A stretch of DNA of 27,320 nucleotides from CAVRZY01 sp963725415 (lineage in GTDB: Bacteria > Acidobacteriota > Terriglobia > Bryobacterales > Bryobacteraceae), in contig CAVRZY010000012.1 of the NCBI GenBank assembly GCA_963725415.1, positions 1-27,320 of the forward strand, given 5' to 3'. A program made the translations under genes and the position numbers. Below the pieces are notes generated by a model that ran no database searches, was not told the DNA's origin, and saw only the letters and a list, made by a program, of their open reading frames with translations. Positions 16,078 to 23,362 of this stretch are shown here, one piece after another; position 1 is the stretch's first letter, and every line of letters begins with the position of its first letter.

Positions 16078-17127
16078 CTAGATGCCGGCCGGCTGGGGCG
16101 CAGCCTCACGCGCCCCCTCGCCTTCCGGGGCCCGCTCGCCGCCCGACTCACCCAGTCTCAAATTCAACTGGGGCCCGCCTCCGTTGGTTTCCTGGTACCG
16201 TTCGTAGGCCCTGACAATCCGCTGCACCAGGGGATGACGCACCACGTCGCGCTCGTCGAAATACAGGAAGCTGATGCCCTCTACCCCGCGCAGCACATCC
16301 ACCGCGTGCAACAGCCCGCTCCGCTTTCCCATCGGCAAGTCGATCTGCGTGATGTCGCCGTTGACCACCATTTTCGAGTTGAAGCCCTGCCGCGTCAAGA
16401 GCATCTTCATCTGCTCGGCTGTGCTGTTCTGGGCCTCATCCACGATGATGAAGCTGTCGTTCAGCGTCCGGCCCCGCATGAATGCGATCGGCGCCACCTC
16501 GATGATGCTGCGCTCCAGCAGCTTCTCCACCTTCTCCAGCTCCAGCATGTCGTAGAGCGCGTCGTAGAGCGGGCGAAGAAACGGGTCCACCTTTTGCTGC
16601 AAGGTCCCCGGCAAAAAGCCCAGCTTCTCTCCGGCTTCCACGGCCGGGCGCGTCAGGATGATCCGGCTCACCTTCTTGCTGACCAGAGCCGAAACGCCCA
16701 TGGCCACCGCCAGGTAGGTCTTACCGGTCCCCGCAGGCCCGATCCCGAACACCAGATCGTTGCGCTCGATCGCTTCCAGGTAGCGCCGCTGGTTGATGGT
16801 CTTGGGCAGGACGGTTTTCTTGCCGAAGTTGCGCTGCCGGCCGCTCAGCACCAGGTTCCGCAGAGTCACTTGCGGATCCTCGGTTACCACCCGCAGGTAG
16901 CTGTTCAGATCGCCGTTGCCGAAAACGTGACCCTCTTTCACCAGGCAAACGTAATCCTCCAGAATGCTCTCCGCGCGGGCCACGTTGCTCGGTTCCCCTT
17001 CGATCTCCAGGGAATCGTTCAGAAGGCGAGTGCTGACGTTCAGACTGGTTTCAAGAAGCCGGATGTTCTCGTCGCGGGTTCCGAACAAGGATTCAATCCC
17101 GCGGCTGATCTGCACTGAGACTTTCAT
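16078..17127 (-). CDS. phoH: PhoH-family ATPase (YbeZ-like)
   Basis: A 349-aa PhoH-like P-loop protein, partner of YbeY in RNA metabolism. Walker A is GPAGTGKT at residues 130-137; Walker B is SFIIVDEAQN with D230-E231. Further family motifs are LTRPAVEAGEKLGFLPG, GRTLNDSFI, GDITQIDLP and DERDVVRHPLVQRIV. The N-terminal about 110 residues are the usual KH-like PhoH extension. The C-terminal tail is low complexity (ESGGERAPEGEGAREAAPQ), common in GC-rich genomes. ATG 17127 (MKVSVQ) is preferred to an upstream ATG at 17175. A GGAGG lies about 20 bases before it, too far for an ideal site, so the start is not certain. First gene of the phoH-ybeY-corC-era set. Confidence 0.95.
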   Translation of the reverse strand: MKVSVQISRGIESLFGTRDENIRLLETSLNVSTRLLNDSLEIEGEPSNVARAESILEDYVCLVKEGHVFGNGDLNSYLRVVTEDPQVTLRNLVLSGRQRNFGKKTVLPKTINQRRYLEAIERNDLVFGIGPAGTGKTYLAVAMGVSALVSKKVSRIILTRPAVEAGEKLGFLPGTLQQKVDPFLRPLYDALYDMLELEKVEKLLERSIIEVAPIAFMRGRTLNDSFIIVDEAQNSTAEQMKMLLTRQGFNSKMVVNGDITQIDLPMGKRSGLLHAVDVLRGVEGISFLYFDERDVVRHPLVQRIVRAYERYQETNGGGPQLNLRLGESGGERAPEGEGAREAAPQPAGI

Positions 17128-17272
17128 TCGCGCTTGCGCTTTTTTACCTCCATGGTTCGCAGTGGTCGAAAACAATCAGTGCGGAAGATGAGCGGCTGGC
17201 ACGGCACATCTCGGCGGGATAAAGAGGCACAACAATCCGCGAGCGCGGAAGCGGATATATCATCCACTTGGA

Positions 17273-17281
17273 GTATACCAG
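17273..17281 (-). promoter_or_regulatory. possible extended -10 promoter for the phoH operon
   Basis: On the minus strand TGGTATACT matches an extended -10 (TGnTATAAT with one mismatch). It would give an untranslated leader of roughly 140 bases before the phoH ATG. A perfect hairpin (TCCGCG / CGCGGA with two bases between, around 17236-17249) lies within that leader. No convincing -35. Confidence 0.3.
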
Positions 17282-17321
17282 ATTCCGGCCGCCCCTCAAT
17301 CAAGAACCACCCGGTGGTGTA

Positions 17322-17466
17322 ATGCCTCAGAAGGCGTGAAAAAAACGCTCCGGCGGCGCGGGTGGCAGGCCAAACGGCCTGCCCCACGCTGCGATCAACG
17401 CACTTAGACCACCGTGGGACAGGCGGTTTCGCCTGTCCGCCGATTTTTTCACACCTTCTGAGGCAT
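17322..17466. repeat. 145-bp palindromic element with 26-bp terminal inverted repeats (MITE/BIME-like)
   Basis: The left end ATGCCTCAGAAGGCGTGAAA... (17322-17347) is the reverse complement of the right end ...TTTCACACCTTCTGAGGCAT (17441-17466) at 24 of 26 positions. Inside are two perfect hairpins: GGCAGGCC-AAAC-GGCCTGCC (17364-17383) and GGACAGGCG-GTTT-CGCCTGTCC (17417-17438). The second, inverted, is homologous to the first, with paired changes keeping both stems. The element therefore is two homologous halves in opposite orientation. It contains no gene and lies between the phoH leader and the oxidoreductase gene, ending 24 bases before that ATG. Related copies lie at 2000-2056 and 19835-19889. 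Confidence 0.85.
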
Positions 17467-17490
17467 GACCGAGTGGTAAACTGCTCAGGT

Positions 17491-18559
17491 ATGAAACCCT
17501 TGGTAGCTCTTCTCTTCTCGATGGCTCTGCCCCTGGCGGCCCAAGACTACAAAATCGCCGTGGTCGGGCTGGTGCACTCGCACGTCTGGGGGCATTTGGG
17601 CCGGATGGCCAAAGGCGATGTGGCCAAGCTGGTCGGGATCGCGGAACCCAACCCCGAATTGGTCGCCGAGGCGAAAAAACTGGTTGGGGCCGCTGTGCCT
17701 TTCTTCGACGACTACAGGAAGATGCTGGCCGAGGCCAAGCCCGACATCGTGTGGGCCTTCGTCGAAAACAACCGGCACCTCGAAATTGTCGAAGCCTGCG
17801 CCCCGCGCAAGATCCACGTGATGTTCGAAAAGCCCCTGGCCGCCACCTACAAGGAAGCGCTGGCAATCCAGCGCCTGGCCCGCAAGCACGACATCCAGGT
17901 GCTGACCAACTATCAGATGGCCTGGTGGCCTGCCAACTACGCCATGAAGGCCCAGGCCGATGAGGGCGCGATCGGCAAGGTATGGCGGCTCCGCGGCATC
18001 GTCGGCCACGGCGGTCCGGGCTCCAGCGGCGCCAGAAACAAGTACTTCTTTCAGTGGCTGACCGATCCGGTGAAGAACGGCGCCGGCGCGCTTATGGATT
18101 TCGGCTGTTACAACGCCCTGTGGTCTCTGTGGTACATGGGCCGCCCCGAAACGGTCTACGCTCAGGTCAACCATTTGCGGCCGGAGACCTTCCCCAAAGT
18201 CGAAGACAACGCCACCCTGATTCTCCACTACAAGAATGGCGCCGGGGTCTTCGAAGGCAGTTGGGACCTGCCACGGAGCTTCCAGGACCTGGAAGTGTTC
18301 GGGCTGCCAGGGCAGCCTGTACCTGGGGCAGGGCAAGGTCGAGCTGCGCAAAGGAAAGCAGACCCAGGATCTGGCCCTCCCTCCGCTGCCCCCGGAGCGC
18401 TCCGAGCCGATCGCCTACATCGTGAGCTGCCTCCGCGCCAAAAAGCCCGTTGAAGGCCTGGTGGCGCTTCCGATCAACGTGGATGTGGTCGAGATCATCG
18501 AGGCCGCCAAGCAGTCAATCAAGACCGGCCGCCCAGTTCGGTTGCCCTTGCCGCGCTAG
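17491..18559 (+). pseudogene. secreted Gfo/Idh/MocA-family oxidoreductase, interrupted by a single-base frameshift
   Basis: A NAD(P)-binding oxidoreductase of the Gfo/Idh/MocA family, which usually acts on sugars, inositols or related polyols. A signal peptide (MKPLVALLFSMALPLAAQ) is followed by the Rossmann start YKIAVVGLVHSHVWGHLGRM and the family motif FEKPLA (about residues 112-117); the C-terminal sheet domain has GALMDFGCYNALWSLWYMG. The first frame runs on to 18453 with an unnatural tail after EVFGLPG. The +1 frame continues the family sequence (GSLYLGQGKVELRKG ... NVDVVEIIEAAKQSIKTGRP) and stops at 18559. Removing one base near 18305-18320 gives EVFGLPGSLYLGQG and a 355-aa intact protein. 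The stop overlaps the DUF1015 stop on the other strand. Indel error or real mutation cannot be told apart here. Confidence 0.85.
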
Positions 18560-19809
18560 CGCTCGAGTTTGTAGATCGTCAAGCCGGACAGCAGCTTGGG
18601 ATAGAAGTCCGTGGATTTCTGCGGCATCACGCCGCCCGAAAAAGCGATCCGGGCCACCTGCTCGATCGAAGTCGCCTCTACCAGAAACGCGATTTGGGCG
18701 CTGCCGCGCCGGACCGCCTCCAGAGCCGGCCCGATGCCGCGAATATAGCGAAGATGCTTCTCCTCCCGAACCGCTTCTTCACCGATACCCAGCGCGCCTC
18801 CAAGCAGTTTCTTATGCAGTGCCTCCAGGTCGAGTTCCCCGTTCCCTCGTTCGGTTTCGAGCAAATAAATCGCCGATGAGCCGGCCAGAAAAGCGCCGAT
18901 GCGGATCTGCTTCGGGTGATCCTCCGCCCAGGCCTTTTGGAGCGCCTCGACTGAGCCAATGGCACCCACCCGGAACGATGCCTCCGCCGCCTGGCGCAGA
19001 AACTTCTCCGCCTGAAAGCCTGCCAGTCCCTGAACCAGGCGATGAGTGGCCAGAATCTTCAGCCCTGGCGAGTACATGTTCACGAAGGTCATCATGACCT
19101 TCCGCGCGTCTGCCAGCTCGGGATGCTCGTCGCGAAACGCCAGGGCCGTCTCGTAGCGGTGGTGCCCGTCGGCGATCAGCAGCTTCTTATCGGACATCTG
19201 CCCCTGGATTCGAGCGATGCGGGCGCCCTCGGAAATCCGCCACAAAGAGTGCCTGGCCTGATATTCGTCCACCACGGACGCCAGAGGTTCCCCGTGAGAA
19301 ACTTCCTCCAACACCGCTTCGGTTTCCCCGCTTGCGTCCGGGTAGAGCATGAAAATGTGCCCGCAGTGGGCACCGGTGTGCCGCAGCAGTTCCAGACGGT
19401 CCTTTTTCGGCCCGGAGAGCGTCTGCTCGTGCCGATGGACAACGCCTTCCGAGTAATCTTCAACCGCGCCCAGCCCGATGAACCCCTTCCGAAGCAGTCT
19501 CTCTCCGCTGTCCGGGACCACGAACTCCTGGAAGTACGCGAACAGGCTCGGCCCCGTCTCGCGCACCAGGATGCCCGCGGCAATCCAGTCGTTGAGATAC
19601 TTGCGAGCCCGCGTGTAGACGTTGTCGGCTTCCGAATCCGACGGGAGTCGCGGGCCCAGAATGATGCGCACCAGATTCCAGGGGCTCAGCGAGAGATAGC
19701 GCGCCTGCATCTCCGCGGAGATCTTGTCGTACGGTTGAGTGACCAGGTTCTCCAGAGGACCTGCCTGGTGGCTATACCGATAGGGTTGGAACGGGAAGAC
19801 TTTGGCCAT
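18556..19809 (-). CDS. DUF1015 family protein (ParB/SerK-like fold)
   Basis: 417 aa. The N-terminus MAKVFPFQPYRYS and NLVTQPYDKISAEM matches the opening of DUF1015 proteins (usually ...PFKALRP... V..PPYDVI). The hallmark LIADGHHRYETALAFRDEHPE is present at about residues 205-225, with MMTFVNMYSPGLKILATHRL following. The family is related to ParB-like nucleotide-binding domains, and relatives include ADP-dependent free serine kinase of archaea; the activity of the bacterial proteins is mostly unproven. ATG 19809 directly abuts a 17-bp palindrome that includes its probable Shine-Dalgarno. The gene ends convergently against the oxidoreductase with a 4-base overlap. Confidence 0.9.
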   Translation of the reverse strand: MAKVFPFQPYRYSHQAGPLENLVTQPYDKISAEMQARYLSLSPWNLVRIILGPRLPSDSEADNVYTRARKYLNDWIAAGILVRETGPSLFAYFQEFVVPDSGERLLRKGFIGLGAVEDYSEGVVHRHEQTLSGPKKDRLELLRHTGAHCGHIFMLYPDASGETEAVLEEVSHGEPLASVVDEYQARHSLWRISEGARIARIQGQMSDKKLLIADGHHRYETALAFRDEHPELADARKVMMTFVNMYSPGLKILATHRLVQGLAGFQAEKFLRQAAEASFRVGAIGSVEALQKAWAEDHPKQIRIGAFLAGSSAIYLLETERGNGELDLEALHKKLLGGALGIGEEAVREEKHLRYIRGIGPALEAVRRGSAQIAFLVEATSIEQVARIAFSGGVMPQKSTDFYPKLLSGLTIYKLER

Positions 19810-19826
19810 CTGGGGAGACTCCCCAG
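19810..19826 (-). promoter_or_regulatory. palindrome sequestering the Shine-Dalgarno of the DUF1015 gene
   Basis: On the minus strand CTGGGGAGTCTCCCCAG is a perfect 8-bp inverted repeat around one base, ending immediately before the ATG at 19809. The purine-rich GGGGAG, 10 bases before the ATG, is the only plausible ribosome-binding site and lies in one arm. It could be an operator or a translational hairpin. Confidence 0.45.
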
Positions 19827-19834
19827 GATAACAG

Positions 19835-19889
19835 ACTCAGAAACCCACACTGGGCAGGTCGGGGACCTGCCCCACGCCGGCTCGTGTGG
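19835..19889. repeat. partial copy of the dispersed inverted-repeat element (left half)
   Basis: CTCAGAA, as in the left end of the 17322 element, is followed by a perfect hairpin GGGCAGGTC-GGG-GACCTGCCC (19852-19872) and CCACGC. This hairpin is enclosed by an outer stem CCACAC / GTGTGG (19845-19850 with 19884-19889). It lies in the divergent space between the DUF1015 gene and the pseudopilin cluster. Confidence 0.55.
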
Positions 19890-19971
19890 CCAGCCATCAA
19901 CTATAGCCCCGAATAAGTGCTTTACCTTAAGTGAATTCGGAGAACTTTTCGGCTTTCTTCAGCGCTTCTCC

Positions 19972-19986
19972 AGGCTGTATCTTTGC
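19972..19986 (+). promoter_or_regulatory. candidate sigma-54 (-24/-12) promoter of the pseudopilin cluster
   Basis: AGGCTGTATCTTTGC has GG and GC separated by exactly 10 bases and keeps GGC...TTGC of the consensus TGGCACG-N4-TTGC, with mismatches in the first and middle positions. The expected transcript start, about 12 bases downstream, would leave a 20-25 base leader carrying the Shine-Dalgarno GGAGACAGGAG before ATG 20020. Confidence 0.35.
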
Positions 19987-20019
19987 GCCTCTGATCTTAG
20001 ACTGGAGACAGGAGAGCCA

Positions 20020-21087
20020 ATGACTACCAGCACCTTGACTCGCGCCAGGAACCGGGGTTTCACTCTGGTCACTACCGGGGTGTGCTCGATGGCCATGCTG
20101 GGGATGCTGGCCCTAGCGGTCGATCTTGGCCGGATCTACGTGGTGAAGAATGAGATGCAGGCATACGCCGACGCGGCCTCCCTAGCAGCCGCGCTGGAAC
20201 TGGATGGCACCCAGGCCGGCATTTCGCGCGCCCTCAGTGCCGTTTCCAGTGATGCGAACCGCTGGAACCTGGGGACGGCCAACTTCACGGGCACTCAGAC
20301 CGACTTCGCAACGGCGGCTTCCGGTCCTTGGGTCACCAACCCCATCCCGGCTACCGACTACATCGTCGTCAGAGTCCGGGCCAGCGGTACTGTGTCTCTG
20401 TATTTCGTTCCCGCGGTAGCCGGTCCCAGCTCGGCCAACGTCGCGGCGAAGGCCGTCGCGGGACAGGTGGTCAAACCGGATTTCCGAGAAGGCTTGCTGC
20501 CGTTCTCACCGTTCTCCCACAATCACGCGCCACCCGATTTCGGATTCACCCCCGGGATCAACTACACGTTACGGTGGGGATCCAACCCTCGTGTCGGGGT
20601 GAACGTTTGCCCGGGCGATGATGCCCAGCCGTGGGTCGATCAAGCCAAAGCCGGCACCTCCTCCGAGCGCGGTTACATCGAAGAAACCAGCTCGGCTATC
20701 ATTCGGGCAGCGATTGAAGAAGACTACCAGACCCGGCCCCTGGCGGTCGGCGACGTGGTCAACATGACCGGCGGCAATAAGCAGACCCAGCGCGACAGTC
20801 TGATTAACCGCGTCAATCAGGACACCGACCCCACCTCGACCACCTACGCTCAATACGAGAGCGCCGCCGCAGGCAACGGACGGCGCCTGGTAGCGGTGGC
20901 CATCAACACCGGTCATCCGGACAACATCGTGCTTGGCTTTGGGCTGTTCTTCCTGCTGGCGCCCTCAGAATACGACGCCGGGGGCAACAAGCCATTTTGC
21001 GCCGAATACGTCGGGCCCTACGTCCAGGGGAGCAGCCACAAGGGCGCCGGCGCCCCGGGTGCCTACGTCGTCAGGCTGGTGCAGTAA
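20020..21087 (+). CDS. TadG-like pilus assembly protein
   Basis: 355 aa. The N-terminus (RNRGFTLVTTGVCSMAMLGM, LALAVDLGRIYVVKNEMQAY, ADAASLAAALELDG) has the layout of TadG-like proteins: a short basic leader, one membrane helix, then DLGR and ADAASLAAA. The sequence GFTLV resembles a prepilin-peptidase site, but the usual glutamate at +5 is a threonine. The remainder is an extracytoplasmic beta-rich domain without a von Willebrand pattern that I can see. ATG 20020 has a good Shine-Dalgarno (GGAG); the frame is open far upstream but only as antisense of the DUF1015 gene. The next gene starts inside its stop codon (TAATG). Probably part of a Flp/Tad-type pilus or adhesin; no ATPase or secretin gene lies in the window. 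Confidence 0.8.
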   Translation: MTTSTLTRARNRGFTLVTTGVCSMAMLGMLALAVDLGRIYVVKNEMQAYADAASLAAALELDGTQAGISRALSAVSSDANRWNLGTANFTGTQTDFATAASGPWVTNPIPATDYIVVRVRASGTVSLYFVPAVAGPSSANVAAKAVAGQVVKPDFREGLLPFSPFSHNHAPPDFGFTPGINYTLRWGSNPRVGVNVCPGDDAQPWVDQAKAGTSSERGYIEETSSAIIRAAIEEDYQTRPLAVGDVVNMTGGNKQTQRDSLINRVNQDTDPTSTTYAQYESAAAGNGRRLVAVAINTGHPDNIVLGFGLFFLLAPSEYDAGGNKPFCAEYVGPYVQGSSHKGAGAPGAYVVRLVQ

Positions 21088-21548
21088 TGAGCCCATCCTC
21101 AGGCACAGCTTCCGCTTCCAACCCCCTTCGAGGCAGCGCCGCCATCGAATTCGCTCTCTCTTTTGCCGTCCTCTTCTCGGTCTTCACCGGGGTCTTCCAG
21201 TTTGGCTACGCCTTCTACCAATACAACGCCCTGGAAAGCGCAGTCCGGGGCGGCGCCAGGTACGCTTCTTTGCGCACCTACGACTCGTCTACGGCAACGC
21301 CCTCAGCCGCATACCTGGATGCGGTCCGCAACATGGTCGTCTATGGTGATCCCAATGGGGGTGCCCAGCCCATCGCGCGCGGCCTTGCCCCGGCCAAGGT
21401 CACCGTCACGATGAGCTTCGAGCGAAGCGTACCGCGCCGGGTGGCCGTGGCCATCACCAGCTACACGATCGATGCGGTGTTTACTTCCATGAGCCTGAAC
21501 GGGAAGCCCAAAGCGACCTTCCTTTACGTGGGCAGGTGGGCGCCCTAA
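21087..21548 (+). CDS. TadE-like pseudopilin
   Basis: 153 aa. The N-terminal leader ends in a glycine followed by a hydrophobic helix with glutamate at +5 (LRG-SAAIEFALSFAVLFSVF, then TGVFQFGYAFYQYNALESAV), the standard TadE/pseudopilin layout cut by a TadV-type prepilin peptidase. RGGARYASLRTYD follows the helix, as in TadE proteins. The rest is a small extracytoplasmic domain. ATG 21087 overlaps the preceding stop by one base, so translation is coupled. It sits between a TadG-like and a second TadE-like gene. Confidence 0.85.
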   Translation: MSPSSGTASASNPLRGSAAIEFALSFAVLFSVFTGVFQFGYAFYQYNALESAVRGGARYASLRTYDSSTATPSAAYLDAVRNMVVYGDPNGGAQPIARGLAPAKVTVTMSFERSVPRRVAVAITSYTIDAVFTSMSLNGKPKATFLYVGRWAP

Positions 21549-21558
21549 GGAGTTGGCT

Positions 21559-21987
21559 ATGCTGAACTCTGTCACCATTTGCGGGAACCGGCGGGGCCAG
21601 ACGCTCGTGGAATCCGCGCTGGTGGCCTTGGTATTCCTGGTGACCCTCATAGGAATTTTTGACCTGGGGCAGATCTTCTTCATCCACCAGACTTTTGTCG
21701 AAAGGGTCCGCAACGCGGCCCGCTACGCCGTAGTGAATACCTATGACGCCACCGCCTTCAAGAACATGGTCCTTTACAACCAGCCCACCGTTCCCACTGG
21801 CCGGACCTCGGGGATCTTCGGCCTTACTGCGGATATGGTCACCGTCACTCGCGCCGGCGCCGGCACCAACGACGACCGCGTTGTGGTCTCCGTGACCAAC
21901 TACCCCTATCGTTTCTTCTCGCCCCTGATTGCGGGGGTCTTTCAAGGCCGGGCTATCCTCGTCAGCCTCCCGTCCGAACTGCCTTAA
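21559..21987 (+). CDS. TadE-like pseudopilin
   Basis: 142 aa. The leader ends RRG, then QTLVESALVALVFLVTLIGI and FDLGQIFFIHQTFVERVRNA: the processing-site glycine with glutamate at +5 and one membrane helix, followed by ARYAVVNTYD as in TadE-like proteins. ATG 21559 is chosen over the in-frame TTG at 21553 because AAGGAG lies 7 bases before it. It is ten bases after the preceding pseudopilin gene and the last gene of the plus-strand cluster. The two TadE-like proteins differ outside the helix, so they are probably separate minor subunits and not a recent duplication. Confidence 0.85.
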   Translation: MLNSVTICGNRRGQTLVESALVALVFLVTLIGIFDLGQIFFIHQTFVERVRNAARYAVVNTYDATAFKNMVLYNQPTVPTGRTSGIFGLTADMVTVTRAGAGTNDDRVVVSVTNYPYRFFSPLIAGVFQGRAILVSLPSELP

Positions 21988-21997
21988 CAGGCTGCGC

Positions 21998-22022
21998 AAA
22001 AAGTCGTCTGCGCGGCTCGCAG
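21998..22022 (-). terminator. weak candidate terminator after lgt
   Basis: Read on the minus strand, CTGCG-AGCCG-CGCAG is a 5-bp stem followed by ACGACTTTTT, 15 bases after the lgt stop. The stem is short and the T-run is set back by five bases. No similar structure was seen for the opposing pseudopilin cluster. Confidence 0.3.
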
Positions 22023-22036
22023 GGCGAATAAAGCCG

Positions 22037-22825
22037 CTATCGCGCCGGTTTGGATTCCGGCAGCCGCCTACTCAGCAGCCACACTCCTATCCCGACCAGC
22101 GCCAGCGCGATCCATTGTTGGGTCACCAGAGGACCCAAGAACGGGTTGGCTGCATCGTGCGCCCGGACGAACTCGACTGCAAAGCGCGCCGTGCAAGACA
22201 GCACCAGGTACAGCCCAATCACGGCGCCGGGGCGGTGCGGCCGGTGGAAGCGGCGATAGAGGATGACAAAAATGATCGCTTCAGCTAAAGCCAGGTAGAG
22301 CTGGGTTGGGTGCAGGGGGATATCCAGCGGCGTTCCGAACAGCCGGTTGGCCACCGGGTTGGTGAAGGTCACCGCCCAAGGCAGGTGAGTTTCCACCCCC
22401 CAGCAGCAACCGGCCGCGAAACAGCCCACCCGCCCAATCGCGTGGCCCAGCGCGATGCCAGGCGCAAACACATCTGCGGTGGCCAGCCCCGGCAGACCCT
22501 TCCGGCGCATGTACAGAAAAGCCGCGATCAGGGCGAAGATCAGCCCGCCATAGAAGATACCGCCCGCCCGCAAGGTCTCCAAGGTGAAGATCTCGCGCGG
22601 GTTTCGGCCGTAGTAGCCCAGGTCCAAAACGACCATGAACAGCTTGGCCCCCAGCAGCGCCGCCAAGGCCACGTAGATGCCCAGGTTCAGCACCGTGTCG
22701 GTCTCCAGGCCGGCTTTTCGCCCCAGCCGTGCCGCCATCCAGACTCCGGCCAAGAACCCCAGCGTGACCAACACCCCATAGGTGGACTGAAAAAAACTGC
22801 CGATGCGAAAGGCTTCCGGGAACAT
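22037..22825 (-). CDS. lgt: prolipoprotein diacylglyceryl transferase Lgt
   Basis: 262 aa, inner membrane. Transfers diacylglycerol from phosphatidylglycerol to the lipobox cysteine of prolipoproteins, the first lipoprotein maturation step. The signature GRVGCFAAGCCWG lies at residues 131-143, the Cys-rich version of the GRxGNFxNxE motif. HAIGR precedes it, RAGGIFYGGL is at about 87-96, and HPTQLYLALAEA follows. Hydrophobic helices span the length. The start ATG 22825 directly abuts the lspA stop (TAA-ATG). Co-location with lspA puts two consecutive steps of one pathway in one transcript. Confidence 0.96.
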   Translation of the reverse strand: MFPEAFRIGSFFQSTYGVLVTLGFLAGVWMAARLGRKAGLETDTVLNLGIYVALAALLGAKLFMVVLDLGYYGRNPREIFTLETLRAGGIFYGGLIFALIAAFLYMRRKGLPGLATADVFAPGIALGHAIGRVGCFAAGCCWGVETHLPWAVTFTNPVANRLFGTPLDIPLHPTQLYLALAEAIIFVILYRRFHRPHRPGAVIGLYLVLSCTARFAVEFVRAHDAANPFLGPLVTQQWIALALVGIGVWLLSRRLPESKPAR

Positions 22826-23362
22826 TTATTTCCTCTGCGCAGCCTGCTTGGAACACAGCATGTCCAGCACAACCAGGGCCGCCCCGATGGTGATCGCGCT
22901 GTCCGCCACGTTGAAGGTCGGCCAGTGAAAATCGCCCACGTAAAGTTCCAGGAAATCCGTCACCGCTCCGTGGGCCAGGCGGTCGTAGAGGTTGCCCAGC
23001 GCCCCGCCTAGAACCAGTGACAGCCCCACTCTCAACCTTCGGCTGCTCGCCAGCCGCCCCCCAGACGGGCGCCACAACAGGCTGGTGATCAGGACCATGG
23101 CGGAGACGGACAAACCCACCAAGAACAAGGTGCGCCACTCCGGTTGAGTGCCAGAAAACAAGCTGAATGCGGCGCCCCGATTATCGGTGTGAATGATGCT
23201 GAAGAAACCTGGGATCACCCTGTACGTATCCGAGGTCGAGACGCAGCTCTCCACCCAATATTTCGTGATCCGGTCCAAGACAAACACGGCCGCCGCCGGG
23301 ACAAAAGCTCTTTGCGTGCTTTGCCAAACCTTTGCGTCTTTGCGCGAAACCCTATCGACCAT
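22826..23362 (-). CDS. lspA: lipoprotein signal peptidase LspA (signal peptidase II)
   Basis: A 178-aa aspartic protease that removes the signal peptide from diacylglyceryl-modified prolipoproteins. Four membrane helices are visible. Motifs: NRGAAFSLF at residues 61-69, GGALGNLYDRLAHGAVTDF with D136, and FNVADSAI with D154; D136 and D154 are the expected catalytic pair. The ATG at 23362 overlaps the ileS stop by 11 bases, which fixes a coupled start and the classical ileS-lspA order. The N-terminus has a slightly long hydrophilic stretch (MVDRVSRKDAKVWQSTQRAF) before the first helix. Confidence 0.96.
   Translation of the reverse strand: MVDRVSRKDAKVWQSTQRAFVPAAAVFVLDRITKYWVESCVSTSDTYRVIPGFFSIIHTDNRGAAFSLFSGTQPEWRTLFLVGLSVSAMVLITSLLWRPSGGRLASSRRLRVGLSLVLGGALGNLYDRLAHGAVTDFLELYVGDFHWPTFNVADSAITIGAALVVLDMLCSKQAAQRK

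Noticed and set aside
17197..17212. TGGCAC resembling a sigma-54 -24 box
   Set aside because: No TTGC or GC at the required spacing, and no plus-strand gene near enough.
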